Shown here in pieces: positions 14,609 to 22,554 of a DNA stretch of 55,400 bases. The notes beneath the pieces are model-generated. The model saw nothing but the letters and a program-made list of their open reading frames with translations, made no database searches and was not told where the DNA came from. Made by a program: the position numbers and the translations under genes. The stretch is taken from assembly GCA_938038785.1 (NCBI GenBank), contig CALHTB010000070.1, forward strand, positions 1 through 55,400, in the 5' to 3' direction. Every line of letters begins with the position of its first letter. The first letter of the stretch is position 1. This stretch comes from an uncultured Acidimicrobiales bacterium. GTDB taxonomy: Bacteria > Actinomycetota > Acidimicrobiia > Acidimicrobiales > SHLQ01.

Positions 14609-17248
14609 TCAGTCGAGGTCCCACACGTTGTAGCTGAGCGACTTATCGCCGATGTTGTTGTCGTAGAACTTCACGTTGTCGCGACATGTCCGAGGGTTCC
14701 ACATGTGGTTGGTGCCGTTGTGCTGGCCGTGCTGGTTCTTGAAGTACACCCGGTTGCCCGAGATCACGTGGTCACGGCATTCGGGGGTGTAGCGGTAGTG
14801 GTTGATCGTCAGGCCGGTAGCGGTCCAGATACCGACGTTGCTGCCGCCATAGATGATGTTGTCCTTCACCTTGAAGTGGTGTCCGCCGGCGACGTTGATG
14901 CCGACATGGCCGGGGTCGACGATGACGTTTCGCTCGACGTTGATGTAGGCACTCGCTGCTCGGCCTTCGCCGTCGCCCAAGATGATGGCGGTTCCGCTAG
15001 AGCTAGGTCCACCGTTACGGAGGTAGTTGCCTTGAACAACGATCGGGCTATTTGAGGTGCCGCTGGCCGAGAAGAAGTTGATCATGTCTTCGAACTCGGT
15101 ATTCCAGCGAGCCCGGCCTTCCACACGGTTGTTGGTGAACCGGATGCCGGTGATGTTCTGCGCTCGGGTGATCTGCAGTGCGTTGCGGCCGGGGTTATAG
15201 AAGCTGTTGTGTTCGATCGTCAGGTTCCGCATCCGGTTGCCCGTGACAAGCATGGAACGGTTTCCGTTGTCTGCGCGGCCTCCGCTGGTATTGCTGTTGA
15301 CGTTTCGGATCTCGTTGTTGCGGAAGGTGACCTGGCTGCTGTCTTTGATGTAGATCAGGTCGTAGTTGGTAACCGACCGCGACGAGTTATCGGTGAACTT
15401 GGAGCCGGTGATGGTCACGTTGGAGGAGTTGGTGATGTCGACGATCGCCTTGCCGCTCTTTCGCCCGTTGGTTCCGCAGTCGCGAAGGGTGACGTTTCGG
15501 ATGGTGATGTTCGAGGCATCGCGGATCGACAAGCACGGGCCGCCAGGGTTCGAGATGATGACGTTCTGCAGTACTGCGCCGTTGGCGCCATCGAAGTCCT
15601 GGAAGCCAACGGTGCGACAATTGTTGACACAGCCGACTTGGCCGTTGTGGCCAGCCTTAGGGAACGCAGCGACAGTCACGGGTTGGGCGGCCTGGGCTTG
15701 AGCGACCGTGTTCTGTAGCTTTCCGGCGTTTCCAACGTCGTACTTTGCGTAGCCGTTGCACGTGAGAACTTCGGCGCGGTGGTTGCCGGTTCGCTTGCAC
15801 GAGCCGTTGGTCCAGCTACCGAGAATTTCGGTGCTGGATGCTTCAGTCTGGAACTGCTGGCCACCCACGACGATGCGGTCGAGCGTGACGTTGCGGTCTC
15901 CGCCGACCCGGCTGTCGTTGACGAAGTGAATCGCCAATGCACGGCTCGAGATATCTCGATTGGACGTGTACTTGTATTCCTTCAAGCCCTTGGCCACCGT
16001 GTACTTGGCAACGGTGCGGTTGTCGATGCGCAGCTCGATCCGTTCAGCGCCGGTGTTGCCACGAGCAAAGATTGAGATCGGCAATTCAGTGGGCGCTGGG
16101 GCAGCGGTGGTGGTCGTCGTTGTTGTGGTGGTTGTTGTGGTGGTGGTGGTGGTTGTTGGGGCAACCGTTGTTGGCGCAACGTCAACCGCAGCAACTTGCT
16201 GTTCGACTGGAGCTTCCTCAGCGGCAGCGACGTCTTCGGCGACTGATTCGGCGACTGGGCCCTCAGCAACGGCGGCGGCTGGATCGCTGTCTTCAACCTC
16301 AACGGGCTCGGCGACTTCGGCGACCGGGGTCTCGGCAACTTCTGCAGCGGCACGAGCCGGTGCGTCTGCTGGGATTGAGAAGCGCATAAAGCCTGAGCAA
16401 TGAAGGACCTCGCTGCGCTTGTTTCCGCCAGCGCAGCCCGTTGAGCGCTCATAGCTGCCCTCGGAATACACCGATGGATCCTCGGCCTCGATCTTGCGGC
16501 CGTTGACCGCCAGGAAGTCGATCTGCACATTGCGGTCTCGCTCGCTCGAGCGAGCGTCATTGACAAACGCGACGTTCAGCGCTTGTCCGGAAGGCGAACG
16601 ATTGAGGTCGTAGGTGTAGCTGGCTGGCGACTTGGTGAGGCGCCATGTGGCCAGGACCTCTGCGCCCAGACGCAACTCGACCCGCTCTTCGCCGGTGGCG
16701 CCTTGAGCCCGCACTTCGACGCGGTGTGTTCCCGTGGTTGGGGCTGCGGTGACGGCAGCTGAAGGCGCAGCGGCGCCGATTCGGAACTCGAAATATCCAT
16801 TGCAGTGAAGGCGAACCGAGCGGACATTGCCCTCCGAACAACCACGGCCCTGCTGATAGGTGCCGGTGGATAGTACGGAACGATCGGTGGGGGAGTACGA
16901 CTTGCCGGCCACCGCGATCGACTCGACGACGGCGTTAAGGTCGACCCCGTTTGAACGGCGATCGTTGATGAAACGAACTCGCACGTTGCTGGGATGGGTG
17001 GGTGCGGTTGCGGTAAAGGTGTTGAGCGACTTGTCGAGGGTGAAGGTGTTGAGAAGCTTGCCGTCGGCGATGACTTCGATCTTCTCGCCACCGGCGTCGC
17101 CACGTGCGTTAACGGCGATTGCGGTGGCGCTATTAGCGCTAATTGGATTGCTGATGATGAACCCTGCCGCGGCTGCGGTCAGAGAAAGTAACGCAACTGC
17201 AATAAGCCGCATCGTGCGGGCGGATTGATGCGCTTCTTGCTCACCCAT
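14609..17248 (-). CDS. Secreted beta-helix protein with three carbohydrate-binding-like modules
   Basis: An 879-residue secreted protein. A signal segment (RTMRLIAVALLSLTAAAAGF) is followed by three similar modules of about 100 residues (about 45-150, 160-280, 385-495). Each has a GxxGxExxELRxxxxxVAxxxLTK start, an FVNDxRSxxxDRNVxxD core and a C-terminal Cys pair; they resemble Ca-dependent xylan-binding modules (CBM36/60-like). A Val/Glu/Ala-rich linker ending in a run of about 17 Thr separates modules two and three. The rest (about 520-879) is a right-handed parallel beta-helix with repeated NxxxxNVTxxxC and NxITGxxFTNN coils, so a polysaccharide-active or surface-binding role is likely. 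The start is uncertain: ATG at 17248 is used, 17212 and 17308 are alternatives. A shorter paralogue lies at 20733-22304. Confidence 0.82.
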   Translation of the reverse strand: MGEQEAHQSARTMRLIAVALLSLTAAAAGFIISNPISANSATAIAVNARGDAGGEKIEVIADGKLLNTFTLDKSLNTFTATAPTHPSNVRVRFINDRRSNGVDLNAVVESIAVAGKSYSPTDRSVLSTGTYQQGRGCSEGNVRSVRLHCNGYFEFRIGAAAPSAAVTAAPTTGTHRVEVRAQGATGEERVELRLGAEVLATWRLTKSPASYTYDLNRSPSGQALNVAFVNDARSSERDRNVQIDFLAVNGRKIEAEDPSVYSEGSYERSTGCAGGNKRSEVLHCSGFMRFSIPADAPARAAAEVAETPVAEVAEPVEVEDSDPAAAVAEGPVAESVAEDVAAAEEAPVEQQVAAVDVAPTTVAPTTTTTTTTTTTTTTTTTAAPAPTELPISIFARGNTGAERIELRIDNRTVAKYTVAKGLKEYKYTSNRDISSRALAIHFVNDSRVGGDRNVTLDRIVVGGQQFQTEASSTEILGSWTNGSCKRTGNHRAEVLTCNGYAKYDVGNAGKLQNTVAQAQAAQPVTVAAFPKAGHNGQVGCVNNCRTVGFQDFDGANGAVLQNVIISNPGGPCLSIRDASNITIRNVTLRDCGTNGRKSGKAIVDITNSSNVTITGSKFTDNSSRSVTNYDLIYIKDSSQVTFRNNEIRNVNSNTSGGRADNGNRSMLVTGNRMRNLTIEHNSFYNPGRNALQITRAQNITGIRFTNNRVEGRARWNTEFEDMINFFSASGTSNSPIVVQGNYLRNGGPSSSGTAIILGDGEGRAASAYINVERNVIVDPGHVGINVAGGHHFKVKDNIIYGGSNVGIWTATGLTINHYRYTPECRDHVISGNRVYFKNQHGQHNGTNHMWNPRTCRDNVKFYDNNIGDKSLSYNVWDLD

Positions 17249-17466
17249 TTGCTCACGTTCCGTAATCACTTCAGCTGGTCTCCACCACGTGTAGTTCGTT
17301 GAGAACACTAGCCGCTACGCGAGGTGAATCCACGACATCAGCAACCACTCTTTGTCAGATTCTTGTCACATGACAATTCCTGCAGTTGTGTTACGAACGT
17401 GATTCGCCACTTTGGTTTGAGCGCGCGCAAGAGCAGGGCAACCGCTGAGACGGGTTGTTTGGCCGC

Positions 17467-18201
17467 TTAGGGCAGGATCTGGTCGAAGAACGCTTTGGTG
17501 CGTTCTTCTTTTGGATTCGAGAACATCTCGTCGGGCGGGCCAGTTTCGACGATCACGCCCTCATCCATAAACACGACACGATCCGCAGCCGCTCGGGCAA
17601 AGCCCATCTCGTGGGTGACCACGACCATGGTCATCCCGATCTCGGCGAGCTCGAGCATCACGTCGAGCACTTCCTTGATCATCTCGGGGTCGAGAGCCGA
17701 CGTTGGTTCGTCGAACAACATGACCTTGGGTCCCATGGCCAACGACCGGGCGATCGCAACACGCTGTTGCTGTCCGCCGGAAAGCTGCCGTGGGTACGCG
17801 TCGGCCTTGTCAGGGATGCCAACGCGTTCGAGCTGCTTGCGTGCCTCGACCTCGGCGTCTTCCTTGCTGCGCTTGCGAACCTTCTTTTGGGCCAACGTGA
17901 TGTTGTCAAGCACGGTGAGGTGCGGGAACAAGTTAAAGCTCTGGAACACCATGCCCACTTCGGCACGGACGAGGTCAAGGTCGGTGCCCTTGTCCATCAG
18001 GTCGGCGCCGTCGATCGACACCTCGCCTTCGGTGGGAACCTCGAGCAGGTTGATGCAGCGCAACATGGTCGACTTGCCACAACCGCTCGGGCCGATGATC
18101 ACCACCACTTCGCCAGCTGCGACCTCGAGGTCGACCCCGCGCACTGCGTGGATGGTCTTGTTGAACGTCTTATGCAGGCCCTGCACCGAGATCATGTTCA
18201 T
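17467..18201 (-). CDS. Polar amino-acid ABC transporter, ATP-binding protein
   Basis: A 244-residue ATPase of the GlnQ/HisP/GltL family. Walker A is GPSGCGKST (about residues 37-45), the Q-loop lies in [10 protein letters not shown], the signature is LSGGQQQR, Walker B is [12 protein letters not shown], and the switch His is in [10 protein letters not shown]. The family energises uptake of polar amino acids in Gram-positive bacteria. Its ATG overlaps the permease stop by 4 bases (18198-18201), so translation is coupled. It is the last gene of the binding protein-permease-ATPase operon. Confidence 0.95.
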   Translation of the reverse strand: MNMISVQGLHKTFNKTIHAVRGVDLEVAAGEVVVIIGPSGCGKSTMLRCINLLEVPTEGEVSIDGADLMDKGTDLDLVRAEVGMVFQSFNLFPHLTVLDNITLAQKKVRKRSKEDAEVEARKQLERVGIPDKADAYPRQLSGGQQQRVAIARSLAMGPKVMLFDEPTSALDPEMIKEVLDVMLELAEIGMTMVVVTHEMGFARAAADRVVFMDEGVIVETGPPDEMFSNPKEERTKAFFDQILP

Positions 18202-19019
18202 CGTTCACCTGCCCGGTCTCGGGTCATGCGGGCTTCGAAGAGGGTGAGCACCGTAGATAGCGCAAGCACGAGGGCCAAGTAAATGAAGGTCATCGTGAAG
18301 AAGGCCTCTGGGAACTTGAAAGACGAGGCACTGTACTGACGAGTCCGGCGCGTAATTTCGAGAACGCCCACCACCGACAGCAGCGACGTGTCCTTCAAGA
18401 TGGCAATGAAGTCGTTGGCGATTGGGGGGATGATCGAGCGCGCGGCCTGCGGCATAACTACCGACCGCATTGTCTGGCGGCGGCTCAGTCCGAGCGAACG
18501 GCCCGCTTCGGTTTGGCCTCGGGCAATGGACTGGATGCCGCCGCGGAAGATCTCGGCCATATATGCGCCATAGATAAGGGCAAGGGCGAGGATTGCTCGC
18601 CAATCGTTGGGAACGCTGTTCTCGGCGCCAACCGCGGCCGAGACGTCGGGGATGATGACCAGGGCCAGGGTGAAGATCAACGGCAAAATCGGAATACCCC
18701 GAACGAGCTCGACATAGGCCCGTGCGACGTTTCGGGCAACGACGTTGTTCGAGACCTGCCCAAGGCCAGCGAGCAGCCCGAGTATCAATGCAATGAGGAA
18801 GATGTAGATCGTGCTGCGAATGGTGATCCACACACCCGGGATGATGTTCTTCCACGCCAGGTCGTAGTCCTCATCGAAGAGAATCTTGAGGCCCATAGCC
18901 ACCATTACGGCGACGATGATGCCGACCCACCACGGGGCTGACTGCCACCACGCCTCTTCCTCAGCGCGCCGCTTAAGTGGTACGTGCGCCCGGCCGCGCG
19001 CAGCTTCCAATTGTTGCAT
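18198..19019 (-). CDS. Polar amino-acid ABC transporter, permease
   Basis: A 273-residue membrane protein of the HisM/GlnP family. About five membrane segments are visible, the first at about residues 30-46. The coupling region [29 protein letters not shown] contains the conserved EAA-type loop that contacts the ATPase. The ATG at 19019 is preferred because AAGGGGCGA precedes it; longer in-frame readings to 19085 would cross the strong hairpin. With one permease gene only, it probably forms a homodimer. Confidence 0.93.
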   Translation of the reverse strand: MQQLEAARGRAHVPLKRRAEEEAWWQSAPWWVGIIVAVMVAMGLKILFDEDYDLAWKNIIPGVWITIRSTIYIFLIALILGLLAGLGQVSNNVVARNVARAYVELVRGIPILPLIFTLALVIIPDVSAAVGAENSVPNDWRAILALALIYGAYMAEIFRGGIQSIARGQTEAGRSLGLSRRQTMRSVVMPQAARSIIPPIANDFIAILKDTSLLSVVGVLEITRRTRQYSASSFKFPEAFFTMTFIYLALVLALSTVLTLFEARMTRDRAGER

Positions 19020-19041
19020 ATTCGCCCCTTGAAAACGACAA

Positions 19042-19073
19042 TGCGGGGCACCGGACTTCTCCGGTGCCCCGCA
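19042..19073 (-). terminator. Strong hairpin between binding-protein and permease genes
   Basis: A perfect 14-bp stem (TGCGGGGCACCGGA, 19042-19055, with its complement 19060-19073) with a 4-base loop lies in the 101-base gap after the binding-protein stop. On the minus strand it is followed by TTGTCGTTTTC, a weak T-rich tract. It probably attenuates transcription or protects the upstream mRNA end so that the binding protein is made in excess over the membrane parts. Confidence 0.75.
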
Positions 19074-19120
19074 ATCGAAACACACTTACCGATCAACTAC
19101 CCATTCCGGGTAGTGAACGA

Positions 19121-19981
19121 TTACTCGATGTCGTCGTAGGTGATGCTGAATGCACCCGAGAAGTACTCGTTGCCGAGCTTCTCCATGGTGCCGTCTGCCT
19201 TCATTGCGGCGATGGCCTGGTTGAACGGATCAACGAGGTCAGAGCCCTGCGGGAAGACGAAGCCGAGCTGGTCAGCCGAGAGGCTTCCGCCGACAAGCTT
19301 GATGTCGTCAGCGTTCTCGCCGACGTAGCCCTGACCTGCGGTCTCATCGATGATGGTTGCGCAGCTGTCGCCAGCGATAACCGACTGGATGACGAACGCG
19401 AACTCGTCGAAGTAGGTGAGGCGATCTTCGCCGACGATGTCGATGGCGGTTGCTTCGTTGGTGGTGCCGCCTTGGATTGCGACCATGCAGTCGGACCCAG
19501 CGAGTGAGTCCCTGTCGGTGATCTCGTCGTCGCTGGTGTTCACCAGGATGCGCTGGTCGATGTTGATGTAGCCATCGGAGAAGTCGACGATCTCGGCGCG
19601 TTCGTCGGTGATGGTGATGCCGTCAGCGGCAACATCGAACTGACCGTTGGATACTGCGAGGATCATTCCGTCCCAGTCGGTGGTCTGGTAATCGGGTACG
19701 CAGTTCAGACGGCTGCAGATGTCGTCGATCGCTGCATAGTCCCAGCCGCCGGGCTCGCCGGTCTCGGCATCGATGTAATTGAACGGCAGGTATGCGTTCT
19801 CGATAGCGATGCTGATCGAACGGCCCTCGAGGTCGACGAGGAAGTCCCCGTCGGCCATTGCTTCGCCGTCTCCCGAGCCTTCGGCTGCGGTGTCGGTTGC
19901 GTCACTGCCACCACATGCTGCTGCGATCATCGACACGGCGAAGATCACGGCGATAAGGCGGAAGAATTTGCTGTTCTTCAT
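19121..19981 (-). CDS. Polar amino-acid ABC transporter, substrate-binding lipoprotein
   Basis: A 286-residue extracellular binding lipoprotein of family 3. The signal peptide starts MKNSKFFRLIAVIFAVSMIAAAC, with the lipidated Cys at about residue 23. The mature domain begins SISIAIENAYLPFNYID and contains the family segments DYQTTDWDGMILAVSNGQFDVAADGITITDERAEIVDFSDGY. The ATG at 19981 has GGAAGGGAA upstream, and readings from 20131 are rejected. The substrate is likely a polar amino acid; the motifs do not fix which. It is the first gene of the transporter operon and diverges from the VOC gene, with a 118-base shared promoter region. Confidence 0.93.
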   Translation of the reverse strand: MKNSKFFRLIAVIFAVSMIAAACGGSDATDTAAEGSGDGEAMADGDFLVDLEGRSISIAIENAYLPFNYIDAETGEPGGWDYAAIDDICSRLNCVPDYQTTDWDGMILAVSNGQFDVAADGITITDERAEIVDFSDGYINIDQRILVNTSDDEITDRDSLAGSDCMVAIQGGTTNEATAIDIVGEDRLTYFDEFAFVIQSVIAGDSCATIIDETAGQGYVGENADDIKLVGGSLSADQLGFVFPQGSDLVDPFNQAIAAMKADGTMEKLGNEYFSGAFSITYDDIE

Positions 19982-20099
19982 AAATGGATTCCCTTCCAAG
20001 AACCTGCACACGGTGGTGCAGGCGCGGTTGCCCGCAATATGACGCGCGAGCCTACTGTGCGAAATCCGTGACGAGGAATCGCCCCGGTACGGTTGAACC

Positions 20100-20606
20100 A
20101 TGAGTACTGACGAAGCGCCCAGCACCAGCACCCGACTTGAAGAGTGGGCTCAGTTGCGAGCAGACCATCTGCGCCCCCGTGGAGACAGGCCGCCATCGTC
20201 AGCTCGCGGTATGCATCACATTGCGCTGCTGTCATCGAACGTCGAAGCAACCATTGGCTTCTACCAAGGGGTCCTTGGTTTTCCGTTGACCGAGCTTTTC
20301 GAGAACCGCGACTACGACAACTCGACGCACTTCTTCTTCGACATCGGCAACGGCAACCTGCTGGCGTTCTTCGACTTTCCTGGTCTGGATCTTGGGGAGT
20401 ACGCCGAGGTGCTTGGCAGCATGCACCACATCGCAATTTCGATGACCCCCGAGCAACACCGTGAGGCCCGCGGTTCACTCGACCGTCATGGCATCGAACT
20501 CGACTTCGAGCACGACACGTCGATCTACTTTCGCGGCCCCGACGGTGAACGAATCGAACTGATCTCGGACCCGCTCGGCCACATGTATGGCGACGACGTG
20601 TCGTGA
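20100..20606 (+). CDS. VOC-superfamily (glyoxalase-like) protein
   Basis: A 168-residue protein with one VOC module (about residues 37-160). It contains GMHHIALLSSNVEATIGFYQGVLGFPL, a second half starting SMHHIAISM, and a C-terminal FRGPDGERIELISDP stretch. Metal-ligand candidates are His in the first MHHIAL, His in the second MHHIAI and Glu in RIELI. Family functions include extradiol dioxygenases, lyases and isomerases, and nothing here decides among them. The first 36 residues are a hydrophilic extension. No good ribosome site precedes the ATG. Confidence 0.85.
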   Translation: MSTDEAPSTSTRLEEWAQLRADHLRPRGDRPPSSARGMHHIALLSSNVEATIGFYQGVLGFPLTELFENRDYDNSTHFFFDIGNGNLLAFFDFPGLDLGEYAEVLGSMHHIAISMTPEQHREARGSLDRHGIELDFEHDTSIYFRGPDGERIELISDPLGHMYGDDVS

Positions 20607-20618
20607 AGCGCCGACCCC

Positions 20619-20652
20619 CCAACTCGCCGTGTTCCGTCCCACGACGAGTTGG
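20619..20652. terminator. Long hairpin between convergent genes
   Basis: CCAACTCG (20619-20626) pairs with CGAGTTGG (20645-20652), and the inner CGTG (20628-20631) pairs with CACG (20640-20643) around an 8-base loop, with one C/A mismatch between the stems. It follows the VOC stop by 12 bases and could end transcription from both sides, although no T run is present. Confidence 0.55.
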
Positions 20653-20732
20653 AGGTCCCGCTCTTATACCCCTCTATCGGATAGGGGCCAAGGTTCGTTA
20701 GCCGATATAGCCAAAAATTGTGAGAAACCGAA

Positions 20733-22304
20733 TTATTTGAGATTCCACACCCGATAGCTGAGGGAAGGATCACCGAACGTGTTGCTGTGTACGCGCACGT
20801 TGTTGGTGCAGGTCATCGGGTTCCACACATGGTTCGTGCCGTCATGTTGGGGGTATTGGTTTTTGAAGTACACCCGGTTGCCGAAGATCTTGTGATCGCG
20901 GCAGGCGGGGGTGTAGCGGTAGTGGTTGATGGTGAACCCGGTTGCGGTCCAACGCCCAACGTCAGCTCCGCCGTAGATGATGTTGTTCTTCACCACGAAG
21001 TTGTGGCCGCCGGCAACATTGATGCCTACGTGACCTGGGTCGACGATCACGTTCCTGACGACGTTGATATAACCGGTGCCCAACTTGTTGCGCCCATCGC
21101 CGAGGATGATCGCCGTTCCGCTTGGGCTTGGCCCTCCGTTGCGAAGATAGTTGCCTCGAACAACGATTGGGCTGGCCGCAGTGCCGGTGGTCGAAAAGAA
21201 GTTGATCATGTCCTCGAAGTCCGAATCCCACGCCTTGCGGCCTTCGATTCGGTTGCGGGTGATGCGCACACCTTCAACTCGGCGAGCCCGGCTGATCTGA
21301 ATAGCGTTGCGTCCGGGGCTGTAGAAGTCGTTGCGGTCGATGATCAGGTTCTTGGTGAGGTTTCCCGAGACAAGAATTGCCCGGTTGCCCCCATCGTCTC
21401 GGGCGGGGGGAGCGTTGCTGGTGACGTTGCGGATCTCGTTGTTGTAGAGCTTGACGTTGACCCCGTTGCGAATGTTGATGAGGTCGTAGTTCGATTCGCT
21501 TGCTGGCGCATTGTTTGCGAACAGAGAGTGTGCGATCACGATGTTCTTCGAACTCACGATGTTGACGATCTTGCGTTGCGGGATGCTGCCGTCGGGGCGG
21601 GTTCCGCAGTTGCGCAAGGTGACGTTGCGGATCGTGATGTTCTCCGCCTGGCGCATCGAGATGCATGGGCCGGTTGGGTTGGTGATGATGACGTTCTCGA
21701 GGATCGCGTTCTTCTGGCCGTCGAAGTCTTGGAAGCCGACGACCCGACAGTTAGAGACGCAGCCGTGGTTGCCGTTGTTGCCGGCTTTCGGGAAGGCAGC
21801 TTTGGGATGTCTTGGAGCGGGGGGTTGCGGTGCGCGAGGCGTGCCAGCTGAACCGATGCTGAATTTTGCGTAGCCGTTGCAGGTGAGGGTTTCGAGCTGA
21901 TGCTTGCCCGCTCTCTTGCACGAGCCGTTGTGCCAAGCTCCGAGCAGCTCGACCGATGGAGCCTCGGTCTGAAACTGCTCGTTGTTTACGTGGACCCGAT
22001 CGATGGTGACGTTGCGATCACCCTTGGCGACCGAGGCGTCGTTCACGAAGTGCAGCGCGAGCGAGTTTGCCCCGACGCTTTTGCTGGTGGAGTAGTTGTA
22101 CTCGCGCAGGGCTGTGGTCATGGTGAACGTGGTGACCGTGCGACCATCGATGCGCAGCTCGAGTTGCTCGGCGCCCGTGCCGCCCTTTGCGAATACCGCA
22201 ATGTCGACCGAGCGTTGTTGGGCCGCAACTGGCGATGCCGCCAAGGTGCTTGCGAGCAGTGCGGCGAGTGAAGCGACGATGAAGGTTCGCCATCGAGAAT
22301 TCAT
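20733..22304 (-). CDS. Secreted beta-helix protein with one carbohydrate-binding-like module
   Basis: A 523-residue secreted protein and clear paralogue of the C-terminal part of the protein at 14609-17248. The signal peptide (MNSRWRTFIVASLAALLASTL...AAQQ) leads into one module like the third module of the larger paralogue (GGTGAEQLELRIDGRTV, LHFVNDASVAKGDRNVTIDRV, CNGYAKFSIG). A Pro-rich hinge and a parallel beta-helix of about 360 residues follow, with shared coils such as NCRVVGFQDFDG, GPCISMRQAENITIRNVTLRNCG and DPGHVGINVAGGH. The two proteins probably bind or act on related polysaccharides. The start at 22304 is selected for its signal peptide; the frame is open to 22709. Confidence 0.85.
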   Translation of the reverse strand: MNSRWRTFIVASLAALLASTLAASPVAAQQRSVDIAVFAKGGTGAEQLELRIDGRTVTTFTMTTALREYNYSTSKSVGANSLALHFVNDASVAKGDRNVTIDRVHVNNEQFQTEAPSVELLGAWHNGSCKRAGKHQLETLTCNGYAKFSIGSAGTPRAPQPPAPRHPKAAFPKAGNNGNHGCVSNCRVVGFQDFDGQKNAILENVIITNPTGPCISMRQAENITIRNVTLRNCGTRPDGSIPQRKIVNIVSSKNIVIAHSLFANNAPASESNYDLINIRNGVNVKLYNNEIRNVTSNAPPARDDGGNRAILVSGNLTKNLIIDRNDFYSPGRNAIQISRARRVEGVRITRNRIEGRKAWDSDFEDMINFFSTTGTAASPIVVRGNYLRNGGPSPSGTAIILGDGRNKLGTGYINVVRNVIVDPGHVGINVAGGHNFVVKNNIIYGGADVGRWTATGFTINHYRYTPACRDHKIFGNRVYFKNQYPQHDGTNHVWNPMTCTNNVRVHSNTFGDPSLSYRVWNLK

Positions 22305-22554
22305 GAAGAGAGAGATACCGTTCCTGTGCACCCGTCCACGCCGAAAGAACTGTAGCGACAACCAATAGTGAGCACCCAATGCGGGAATCTCTCTCATAGC
22401 GACACATGGCGGAGTGGTCGCCTGATCCGGATGGAACCCACTGTGTCCGGCGGCACAAATTCTGTTGCCTCGGGTTGTCGTTTCCCGTCGGAAGTGAGAC
22501 CCTATAACTAAACTGCTAGAGGCTGTAATCAGCCCAGATCGCAAGGATTCCCTG

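Noticed and set aside
14277-14624. Minus-strand open frame of 115 codons in the repeat region
   Set aside because: It spans several direct and inverted repeats, has no ribosome site and no family likeness; the region is treated as non-coding.
22408-22450. tRNA-like sequence (GGCGGAGTGGTCGCC)
   Set aside because: It recalls a D-arm, but no acceptor stem, anticodon arm or T-arm can be built around it.
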